Shown one piece after another: positions 47,362 through 57,989 of a stretch of 64,000 nt of DNA. Position 1 is the stretch's first letter, and each line of letters starts with the position of its first letter. The position numbers were made by a program, and so were the translations under genes. The notes beneath the pieces are model-generated. The model ran no database searches. It was not told the DNA's origin and saw only the letters and a list, made by a program, of their open reading frames with translations. The stretch comes from Branchiostoma floridae (taxonomy: Eukaryota > Chordata > Leptocardii > Amphioxiformes > Branchiostomatidae), in NCBI RefSeq assembly GCF_000003815.2, contig NC_049979.1, positions 17,663,117-17,727,116 on the forward strand, given 5' to 3'.

Positions 47362-50300
47362 ATGAGAGTCGTGGCATTGATCAGGTAAGTGCATGACTGT
47401 TATGAACGTTTTTTAAGGAAGGAGAAGGCAAAGCCCGCCTTTTTTGTGTGAAAAATCTGGTCTTAATCAAGAGCGCTTAATTAATCTGGTCTTAATTTAC
47501 GTTTACATCCAGGTTGTCAAAGATCCGAAGGATCCTAAAAGAACAGTGTAGCTTAGTTTTAATGGTTCAGAGATTTAAAGACAGTTTCTAAGACATTATG
47601 TTGACAAGTCCACGTGGAAGTTGACTGACAAAAGGTGGTGATTTGTTGTTGATTGTTACCCAGAAGACAAGCTGTAAATATTCTCATTCCGACCTTTATG
47701 CTATTTTCATGAACTTACAGTGGAGGTAAAGACAGCTGCTACAACATGATGCAGTGTGTAGCAGAAGGGCACCAGATAGTTGCTTTGGCAAACCTTCGGC
47801 CCCAGGGGAAAGGTGAGGTTGGCTCAGATTTTACTTCCAAATTATATTCATATGTTCACTGAATTCAAGAATTGAGTACTAGTAGTGGCTCTGGTAATTT
47901 TCAGTACAGCTACTCTTTAGCTACTACTACTGATACTTCAAATTGTAGAAGAGGCGAGGAAAAACAATCTTCTGGCTCCAAGGATTCAAAGCCGCACCAA
48001 CCCCAGACTGCCAGTGCCAGGTCACAAACCCAACGCCGCTAACCACTGTAACAGTGGGGTTCAAGCACCGCCAACCGACCATGCCAAATGCCTCTCAGGC
48101 TTTTGGCCGAATCGGTTGCGTGCTTTGTTTTGTGGGCTTGGATGCCCGGGTCCGGCGCGATAGGTGGCGGGTTCGAGCTTGGAGTAAGAACTGCTCTACT
48201 CGCCTCTAGCTCTAGTGCTCCACTAGTTCCCATCGCCGGCCCTGTGAGTAACAGGAGAGAGATGTGACACACAGGGATATCAAACTCGGAGGTTCGAGGA
48301 CAAATCTTGAAAAGAAAGGAGGAGTAGTGTAACAGTGGGGATCAAGTGCTGCCAAACAGACCACGGCAACAGCTCTGAGCTTTTGGCGTTGTGGTTTGCA
48401 CGTTGCATTTGTGATCTGGCTGCCCGGGTTCAGCGCAGATTCGAATCCCGGGAGTTGGGATATTGTTTTTTTCTGTAATTCTACTCCCTTGTTGTTTCAC
48501 AACTAGGCCAAAAGGTTGGACCATTTCGCATGGTCAGTTTGTTGGCAGTTGAACCCCACTGTTACAAAATCCACAATAATCTAACATGTACAAAGGACTT
48601 AAAATCTTACAACCCAAACTATAATTATTAAGAACTTGTTAGTTTATTATGTTATAGGCATGTCTGATGTCCTATTTTTGTTGAGAACACCTTTGATATT
48701 TGCTACATGTGAACTGAGAATCTCTGTCTCTTTTGCAGATGAGCTGGACAGCTACATGTTCCAGACAGTAGGCCATGATGCCATTGACCTGTATGCAGAG
48801 GCCATGAGCCTCCCCCTGTTCAGGCGTACCATCCAGGGAGGGTCCGTGCAGGTGGGTATGGACTACACTCCTACTGATGCAGATGAGGTGGAGGATCTAT
48901 TTCTCCTGCTTCAAGAAATAAAGGTTTGTTCTAGTATGTTTGGTAAGTTGTTGTTGTAGACTTATAGAAACCTTTGTTTTAGACATAAGAAACTTGATAA
49001 GAAAACCCTACTTGGAATTTTAATTCAAATAGTCTGTTATAAGTATAACTATTCTTATATTGGGGATGCCTGAATTTCAGTTATGATTTATATTGCTTTT
49101 GAATTTTAGTTTTGTATTGTTATGGTTTACATTGAAATCTTTGGTTATCATTTGAGTTTTATAATTCTCTTGGATGATTCCCCAAGTTTGTATTTTTTGT
49201 TTATAAATTTGAAAAACCCAATAAAAAGATTCTGAAAAAGAATTTGGAAACACACACACACACACATACAGACACAATAGTATGATATATAAGAGCTTGA
49301 AGCAACATTATACTTAAAAATGCAAATTACAGTTGATTGTATTTCTGCTTATTGCCATGGGTCAATGTAATGATAGTAGTATAATTATATGTACTAGATT
49401 TCCATTTCCAAATGAAAGCTCATCTGTGTTGGTAGAATCTATGTACTAGCTATGTACTAGGTTTAAAGTGAATATGCACCATAATCAATAAAGCATTTCT
49501 TATCATAAAAAGAAGCTTTAGATATGTTGTTACTTTGTTACAATAAAAAATCTGACTGCTGAGATGTTGTATGATGAGAACCAGTAGGTGATGATGCATG
49601 CAGTTTGAGATGGATAGCAGGGCCTCCTATCTACTCATTTAAGTATTGCAACAGCAGCACTGACAATATGATGTTTGCATGCATGGCCTGTTTACAGACC
49701 ATCAGTATAGGTCATATCTAATCTCACCTAATCTGCGCCATTTCTCTCTAGGAGGAAGTTGAGATTGAAGCTGTCTCTGTTGGAGCCATTCTGTCTGATT
49801 ACCAGAGAGTCAGGGTGGAGAATGTGTAAGATATGATCAAAACTGGTATTTCTGCAACTTGAATAGAATTTTTGATTTGATTAATTGTAGATTGTGGGAC
49901 TGGCATTTGGCCAGGCTTTTAAATCATTATGATAAATAAAAGGATTGATAGCCTTAAATCTTCACATTTAGCATCTTGTTCAGGATGACGTTTTGGTTTG
50001 TCATTAAAATGCGAAGATGTACCAGGGTTAAATAAAGGTTGAAAGAAAATAATGTACTGGTAACAGTATTATTCAATGAACAAAGACATTTGTATAACTT
50101 ATACATGCTTCTGATGTTGTTGAAAATCGAACTTGCAAATCATACCTCCAGTTTTGATTCCTGTCGCAAGGTAATCAAGCTAATATGTGCTTATGACATC
50201 ATAGTAAATATAGCAGCCAGTTCTGAACCTGGCGCTGTAGCTTGCCAAAAAAGTTCTTTTGAGAAGCAGAAAGTCAAACTTTAAGAAAACTTGCAACTGT

Positions 50301-53300
50301 GTGTACAGTACTTAAAGGGGCATTCCACTCCACACGGGAGTGTTATTTTCCGATAAATATTAATTTTAGGAAGTGATAACTGCATACTACTTCACATCAT
50401 ACGATAAAGTACCCAGTTGCTCCACATGCCTCAAAAGCATTCAGTCTTCTACTAAACTCCCCAAGTACCCTCTAATTGAATTAATCCTATGGCTGAATAC
50501 AATGCAAAACTTTTAGGTAAGGTTACAAAACTAATTTCAGGTTTGCTAAGAAATCTCGTCTTGTTCTTGTATTCTTTGCTATCTTATGAGCAATTTGCCT
50601 TCTCGGTGTGCTTAGTGTACCTCATTTCTTCCGAAAATACGTACGATAAACACAGTGTCTATGCGTATAGGGAATGTATGGGTAGGGTCTGCATGGGTTT
50701 AGTGAGTGTCATTATTGTACACATCACGTAATTCATCCCAAGGTGAATTCCACAAAATTCGGCTGATTATGTATTCATTGCCACATTATCTAGTGGAAAA
50801 CAAGACTCCCTTCTGGAGTGGAATGCCCCTTTAATGATGATTATGCTCTGTTTGCTTCATAAAAGAATTTTTGTAAGTGGCAGTACAAGGTTCTGAACTG
50901 GCTGTAGTGTTAGCCATGACGTTAGAGGCGGAAATTATCTTTATGTTATGGTGGCAGGAATCAAGAACCAGAAGTATGATTTATAAGATTCAATGTTCAA
51001 TAACATCAGAAGAGTGTATACTTTCTAGTGTTTTTTTTTCATTGGAATAACAATAATCATATATACTTTTTATCAGGAATTGTTGAATTTTTACTTTGAT
51101 TTTAGTGCCATTGGTGACATTAGCACTATATGTATACGATTAGTGTTGGTGATGAACTCCACAGCTGTGATCTCTCAGTTACTAAAAATTAAGATATTTC
51201 AAGAGCACTTAAACCCTATACACCCTTCTGCTTGATATATGTTTACATGTACATGTACACCATATTTGATACAGTGCTTTGTTCACTGAATGCACCTGTG
51301 TAACTTGTACAGCTGCTCCAGACTAGGCCTTACATCCCTTGGGTATTTATGGCGCAGAGATCAACAAGAGCTCCTTCAGGAGATGATTGATTCTCAGGTC
51401 CATGCAATCCTCATCAAGGTAGCAGCCCTTGGTAAGTAAATACATGGGCACTATTACTTAACCCATACCCTTTTATCCTCTGGTTCTCTAAATTGCTTGG
51501 TCCTATTTAGCTTCCTAATCAAGGCCACAATGTTGTGGACAATTGCCCCCTCCTGCACAGTATCAGATTCCATTTTGCTAACTTTTTCAGGTGTATAGTG
51601 AACTTTCCAGGAGTCCTTTTGATTGAAAGCGCTAGTAGTTGTGATATATAGTTTTGTCTGAATATTCTGACTGGGGGACCCAATAGAGTTTCTGAAACAA
51701 AGAGCAACAAGAAAGGAAATACAATAGAAAGGTATTGCCATTGGGATGATTGAGTGGGTATATGTGAATGGTGTGTGTAATATGGTTCAGAGGAACCTCT
51801 TGATACATGTACTTGAATGTGTTTTTTGTTTTATGCAGGACTGGACCCAGACAAGCATCTGGGGCTAACATTGCAGCAGATATATCCACACATGTTAAAG
51901 ATGGTGAGGGAGATGTCAAATGGTTATTTACTTGTATAGTTAAATAAAATGTGAAACAACTCCATTATCTGTTCATTTTGTAAGCCCGTTCCTTTAATTT
52001 TTGACTTTTTAAATTTCTATATCATGCCATATGTATTTATGGGTGGATAAAAATTGGTTTTGCTATAATGTGCTTGGTTATTCATTATGATATAATTCGA
52101 TGGTATTTGTAAATGACAAGATTGGAATTGAGACCACAAAATTTCTGTTCCCTCCAGAATAATGCAAGCAATATTTCCAGTGCTTGGTCAACTCCTTTCA
52201 GTCTTGGCAGAATTATGTTCTTTGATATAATTCATACATTTGGATGTATATTATCGTTAGACGATAGCTATCAGATGAATGCCATTATTTCCTTGGAGAC
52301 TGAAAGGCAGCATATATTTACATTACGTTGAACTTTTTCATTCCCAAATATCTCGATGGGCCCTCAGTGGATGCTGAAACAGGAAATTAAAGCAATCAAG
52401 ACAATCCTCTAGATGGCCTTTAACACTGTCAGATATGTCTGACTCAAGTAGCCATTAAAATGAGGCACGCAATTCCTCCATATTCACATTCTCAGAAGAC
52501 ATTTTGTTCTGAAACAAATTTGGGTCTAAGAGCTTGCATGCAATTGTGATTCATTAAACCTTCTAACAGAAAGTAGAGCTGCAGAACAAGCACTTTGTGA
52601 AATATTGATGATGTTAATTCATGATCGTACCAAAGGAATTCCAGTCATATGTCCCCCTCTTTTGACAAGAAGTTTGAGAAAAATCTGAAACAATTCCAGG
52701 CACTTTTATGACACAGGCATGGTGTGAAATCAATGAATTTGTGTGTGATTTTAAGCTGTTAAAGACATATCGTTTGGACCATTCCACTTCCAATGGAATT
52801 TGCAGCTCAAATTCTGCTGTGATTCAATGTATGTCAGATCAAATTTGCCTGTCTTAATTGGTCAGGCCTCAGATTTGGCACATTAACCTTTTCATAATGT
52901 ACATTACATTGTTATGGTCTTGGTAAATCATCCAGGTTCCAGGGCCAGGGAACCTCCAACATCTTCATTTGTACTTGGACAGAAAAAGGTCCAGGTACTG
53001 AATTTGGAATGACATGTTTTCACACAATGATGGGTTAACTCAGTCCTGACATACTTTGCAAAAGTGGTTTCAACACAGGACATTTGAGCATGTGTTCTTA
53101 TCTCAGTTTTTGTAATCTGAACTTCTAGAATGAAAAATATGGACTGAACATCTGTGGTGAGGGAGGAGAGTATGAGACATTCACCCTGGACTGTCCACTC
53201 TTCAGGAAGAAAATTGTCATGTAAGTAGACAAGACTTTTACTGAAAATACTATTAGATTCTTTCAAAGATTTCAACAGTCAAAGTTGATACTTTCTGTTA

Positions 53301-56300
53301 AAACATTCTTGTTTGTAGAGCGACTATGATTAATCGCCAGCCTCAGTCAGGCAGGCAGCACTAATTAGATGATACATCAGCAAAATTTAATCTTGTTAAG
53401 CATGTTCTTGTCATTATGGCATTTATGCAGGGAAATATTTCAATAGACAAGGAAGTTGTTCTTTACTTTTGGACTACATGAAAGTAGTATAACTTATTTC
53501 ACAGAGATTAACTAATTTTTGTGTTTGTGAAATGTGTTCCAGAGACTGTTCTGAGAAGGTGGTCCACTCAGCAGATCCTTTTGCCCCTGTTGCATACCTC
53601 AAATTTCCCAAGATGCATTTAGAAGAGAAGATCCAGGTAAAGGACTTTGATGGTCCAAGTTCAGTGTCATGGAGTCCTCACGTCTTACCATCGTGCACTC
53701 TGCTGGTCCAGTTCTGATTTGTCATTTTATGATGATTTGTCCATCCTTGGGGTGAGGAAATATACCCAAAGTCGATCAGGTTCTTGAGTCATTTGGAAGT
53801 CTTCCAACATTGGGTTGAACAAAAGGAACGAATTTAGATTCAGCCAAGGATGAAATAATGAGTCTCTTATATGTCAAGAGGTGCATTTGTTCAATAAAGA
53901 AAGCAATAACAGGGAAAGAAGTGTTACTCCTAATGGACACCATTCTAACACAATCTTTCGAAATGCATGCATGGCTATTATCTGCTGCTACAATAGCCTG
54001 GCAGCATTCAGACAGGATATGTCATGCATAAATGTAGGAACTTTGGGACTACTCAAAACTCTGCCAACTTCTCATGCAAAAGTGAATGTAATTTTCTGAT
54101 TGAGTATCGACAAATTGTTCTTTTATCTATTTATAAACTGCTTTGATGCCTTTTATGTTGAAAACTAGTCTTGACTTACTATAATATATGCCTCACTCAC
54201 TCAGGAAAACCCTGGAGAAATTTCCTCCAGTTTAACTGGTGTGTCAATAAGGACTGGGGAGGTGATGGTACAACAGGCCATCAGTGCAGTAAAGTTACAT
54301 GTTGATATAACAAGAAGGAATCAGCAAGAAACTACATGTACAAGACTAAGACCCTCCAATAAGAGAGGTTAGTTGTGTGGATCAAAATTCTAATTTTTTT
54401 GGCATGTGGTAAATGTAATGAAAGTCACATTTCTTTTGCATCTGTGAAGGCATTAGCTCTTTGATAGTATGGTTGCACAATGCTTCAGTGGTGTCAGTTT
54501 ATCAAGTACCCTTTGTGGAGTTCTGCACTTATAAATAATGTTTTTATACAATTCTTGTGCCTAACAATGTTTAGGATCCATATTACATTTCCTGTGATGG
54601 TTTTGAATGCATTTGACTTTAACTTGCCTGTCCTTCCCTATTCCACAGGTGTCCCCATGCAGGACATAGTTACTCTGAAGAAGACACATGGAGCCTATAC
54701 CTGGTTGTCTGTAGCTGTGTACAAGCCACAGGACATAAACAACAAGAGAACTACAGAGGACACAGCACAAGTCGCCATGGATACGATCAAAGGTTTTATA
54801 TTTCATTGTGCAATTCTTCGCTAGACATGGAGAGTTACAATGAGAGTTACTATGATACAATAACCGTATGTTGTTCTTTCAGATTCTTATTGTCTTATTT
54901 TTCTTTTTCTTTCAGACACTCTGGCTGGTAGTGGACTGTGTATGGCTGATATTGCACATGTACAGTTATATGTGGCAGACATGGCAGAGTTTGGCAAAGT
55001 CAACTCAAGATATAAACAATATTTTTCCATCAACCCACCCTCCAGGTGAGATTTAAAAAAAACTATATTATTGCACTTTTTGTCAATAAGAAGTGCTTAA
55101 GGGTGTTTTAGCGACATGTGACCTCAGTTTTGCATTCATATATTGTACTGTGCACAGTAAATCTATTGCACCCCCAGGTTGATTCAAGCCAGTTGATTGG
55201 TCAACACTCTGAGTGAGTAATTCTCCAGTAAATCCCAGTTAAAGTGTTGTGGGTAGAAGATGGGTCATTAAGCACCTTCTATGGTGGATTTTCAGATGGA
55301 CTCTTATTTCTTCAGATGGAACAGAGAAGTATAAACTATGGATGCAAATTACTAGTAGTTACCATTTACTTTCTAGTAGTAATAATTTATTATCATGTAT
55401 TTGTTTCTGTAAAACATTTGTTATGATGAACTGTCTGTGCACTTGAGAAATTAAAACACAGTATGCCATTATGCATACCATGCTGAAAACATTTCTTACA
55501 TAGAAATGAATCCTTGGTGCACAAGCACCAGTTTTCAGCCTTGGTTGTTGAATTTTGATGATCTAGGGAAGAATGATTCTAGAAGACATAATCATATATT
55601 ACTTGGTATTGAGGTTGATAGAACTGTCATCCCTGATTGTAACATGTGGTAGATATAAGGTGTCTGTACCCCACTTCTTCAAATAAAATGGCCATACAGG
55701 AGGATACAGTCCCATATTGACTACCCATTAAGGCTTAAGACTGATAGTTTCGGCTGCTTATGCCTTTTTCATTTCTCGCTTGCCCTTTTAGTACTTAAAG
55801 ACATGGCATTAAAGGATCAAAGGGCATTGCCACTCTCTGTTAAGCTGTTTCTACTGATGGATGATTTTGTTCCGGGTTTTGTCACTTCTATTCCATAAAA
55901 TTTGCTCTCACTCAACATGATGACATGTTAAAGAAATGCCATCAATCCCAGTAAGTCCAGCTGGGTTCAGAACCAGTGCTGTCTAATGATCAAAATGTGT
56001 CAGCTTTTATATCCATGCCTAACATCAAACTGTGAAGAGCACTTTTGGTGTAACAAATTGTGAGCTGTTAGAAATGGCCATTAACAGATATGTAGGTTGC
56101 TGGTGTTATATATCTTAAAAGCTTGCTTCCAGGCAAGGCTGGCATGTGGTAATGGTTAATCTGTTGTGGGTATTGGAAATACAAATGTGGGTAGTTCAGG
56201 GATCAAAAGTGGGTCCCCAGGCCTACCATTAGTCTTAAATGACAGGACAGTAGACAATCAAGCTGTAAAGAAGATTGGGCTTATAGTTTAGGAAGATTTG

Positions 56301-57127
56301 AAAAAATAACTTGCAAACGAACAGGATTAGTATTTTCATAGTATTTCAATCCATACACAGTATGTATTGAAATACTAGTACATTTTTTTGTTGCGTCTCT
56401 CACAGTGGTGCCTTGTTGTCAATAGGACTTCATCAACATCTTATGCATATACCACTTCAAAAATGATTTATTTTAGAATTTTTGGCCATTTTCAGACTAA
56501 TAATGTACATTTTTGGCTGATATGCCCTTGTGTGACCTAAAATTTGGTATGAGGGTGCATATGGCATGTGCCCACAGGACGTCATTCACACGTATGGTGT
56601 ATATCACTTCAAAATTGTTAAATTCGAATTTATGCCTTTGTTAGACTATACATGTATACGTGTGTGTATATGGAAATGAAAATGTGGTAACCTGCAAGAG
56701 TCCATTGTGCATAGGGTGTTCTCGGAGATTCCATTCTTATATGGGGTACAAATTAAAAAAGATTGTACATTGTATTTTGAAATGGATGATGATGCTTTGA
56801 TGGTCCATTTCTACAAAAGGTCGATATGGAAAAGTCCAATTTTGCATGGGGATGGAGGTGGATTGAAATATTTTGTATTTGCTTGTGAGCAGATGTCAGC
56901 TTTTCTAGTTTTACAGTATCTTTTGTTTTTTCATACCTGACCACAAACTTTTCTTCTTTACTAGGGTTTGTGTGGAAGGAGCGTTCCATGCATCAGGGAA
57001 ACTGGTCCAGTTGGACTGCTGTGTATGGAGGCAACAGACGGGAGGAGGGGAGAGAAGAACCATGCATGTTCAGGGTCTGTCCCACTGGGCTCCTGCTAAC
57101 ATTGGACCTTACAGCCAAGCTTCACAG
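47362..57127 (+). CDS. DPH6: Diphthine-ammonia ligase with C-terminal RidA domains, 3' end not seen
   Basis: Last enzyme of diphthamide synthesis: ATP-dependent amidation of diphthine on eEF2. Exons: 47362-47384, 47721-47812, 48739-48923, 49752-49825, 51313-51431, 51839-51903, 53129-53220, 53543-53636, 54205-54367, 54649-54792, 54916-55045, 56965-57127; 448 residues, ending in phase 0 at a GT donor, so more exons follow downstream. Domain 1 (about residues 1-240): N-type ATP pyrophosphatase with PP-loop SGGKDS at 8-13, [20 protein letters not shown], and the family block [20 protein letters not shown]. Domain 2 (about 265-390): RidA/YjgF-like ([43 protein letters not shown]). A second RidA unit opens with [20 protein letters not shown] and is cut off. 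Yeast and many invertebrates have this three-part form; vertebrate DPH6 (about 267 residues) keeps only domain 1. Head to head with GOLGA5. Confidence 0.94.
47970..48565. mobile_element. Composite of tRNA-derived SINE modules bounded by inverted repeats
   Basis: Three tRNA-like modules lie in a DPH6 intron. One on the minus strand (about 47975-48046) reads GTGGTTAGCGGCGTTGGG as an A box. Two on the plus strand are related: 48048-48328 with GCGGGTTCGAGCTT, and 48329-48565 with TGGTTTGCACGTTGC and CAGATTCGAATCCCGGG, a near-perfect Pol III B box. Both plus modules begin GTAACAGTGGGG, and the unit ends in GGCAGTTGAACCCCACTGTTAC (48544-48565), inverted to that start. SINE heads and DNA-transposon-like ends are thus combined. 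Confidence 0.65.
50316..50830. mobile_element. 515-bp TTAA-flanked (piggyBac-like) MITE in DPH6 intron
   Basis: The left end AGGGGCATTCCACTCCA and right end TGGAGTGGAATGCCCCT are perfect inverted repeats of 17 bp, extending imperfectly to about 25. TTAA at 50312-50315 and 50831-50834 flank it exactly, as expected for piggyBac target duplication. The interior is AT-rich; an 80-codon open frame at 50489-50731 resembles no transposase. Confidence 0.85.
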
Positions 57128-57363
57128 GTCAGAACTCACAACTGGTGGTAATAAAAGAAATAACTCAGCTCCTTCCATTTTTTTAGCACTACTGTTCTTA
57201 GTACTATAAGGCTATCTATGCAATAATTACTTTTGATGCTAGCAGGCCGCCCACGCTGTAATCACCTTTGTCCTTGGTACTAAAAGGCCATCCATGCTGT
57301 GATCACCTTTGTCCTTGGTACTAGAAGGCCATCCATGCTGTGGTCACCCTTGTCCTTGATCAT

Positions 57364-57989
57364 GGGAGCCTAAGCATTTACACGAACCCTTTGAAATTCG
57401 TACGAATATTATGTGATACGCACGAATCACTATGCGAAAGCGCACGAACCTCATGGAATCCGCACGAATCACTATGCGAAAACTCACGAATATTATGAGA
57501 TTCGCACAAATAACTATGTGATACACACGAACCTTATCAGATTTGCACGAACCTTATGCGAAATTGCCCAACCACTGCCGGGGTCACGTGATAGGAGGAG
57601 CGGGATTTTCAAGATGGCGGCTTCGATCGGCAGAGACGGAAAATACGATGTTACACGCCGAAATGAAGCAAAACAGTAGCTCACAGGCTATCAAATACGT
57701 CTTTGTTACGGTAAATGTCCATTCCATGCCTTGAATTTAAATATCACGGGTAGAAACGCTCAAAATCATACCTTCTCCCCGGCCGCCCTTTTTGCATAAG
57801 GTTCGTGCAAATCTCATAAGGTTCGTGTGTATCACATAGTGATTCGTGCGAATTTCATAATATTTGTGCGTTTTTGCATAGTGATTTGTGTGATTTTCAT
57901 GAGGTTCGTGTGTTTTCGCATAGTGATTCGTGTGTATCACATAATATTCGTACGAATTTCATAGGGTTCGTGCAAATGTTTAGGCACCC
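57364..57989. mobile_element. 626-bp foldback element with tandem 20-22 bp units in both arms
   Basis: The left arm (57364-57566) and right arm (about 57790-57989) are long imperfect inverted repeats starting GGGAGCCTAA / GGGTGCCTAA. Each arm is a string of about nine units opening ACGAA; in the left arm they start at 57382, 57402, 57422, 57444, 57464, 57486, 57506, 57527 and 57547. The middle (57567-57789) is unrelated, CpG-richer DNA. The element splits the 41-bp minisatellite, so it inserted into it or the array grew around it. No transposase is encoded. Confidence 0.85.
57567..57789 (+). promoter_or_regulatory. Promoter-like core inside the foldback element
   Basis: This holds TCACGTGA (E-box, 57584-57591) and CAAGATGGCGGC (perfect YY1-type start motif, 57610-57621). 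The ATG in that motif opens a 21-codon frame (MAASIGRDGKYDVTRRNEAK then Q, stop); a GT donor-like GTAAATG follows at 57711. It looks like a housekeeping-gene promoter with first exon, captured or native to the element. Transcription is not shown. Confidence 0.4.

Noticed and set aside
49245-49266. ACACAC microsatellite
   Set aside because: Ordinary short dinucleotide repeat.
50489-50731. 80-codon frame inside the TTAA MITE
   Set aside because: No transposase motif and AT-rich, low-complexity translation; chance ORF.
56339-56376. Short inverted repeat AGTATTTCAAT..ATTGAAATACT
   Set aside because: Small imperfect hairpin in AT-rich intron; expected by chance at this scale.
57413-57940. Open frames on both strands giving repeated NHYAKTHE-like peptides
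   Set aside because: They are by-products of the 20-22 bp repeat units in mirrored arms; the same peptide arises on both strands and no start context or homologue is seen.
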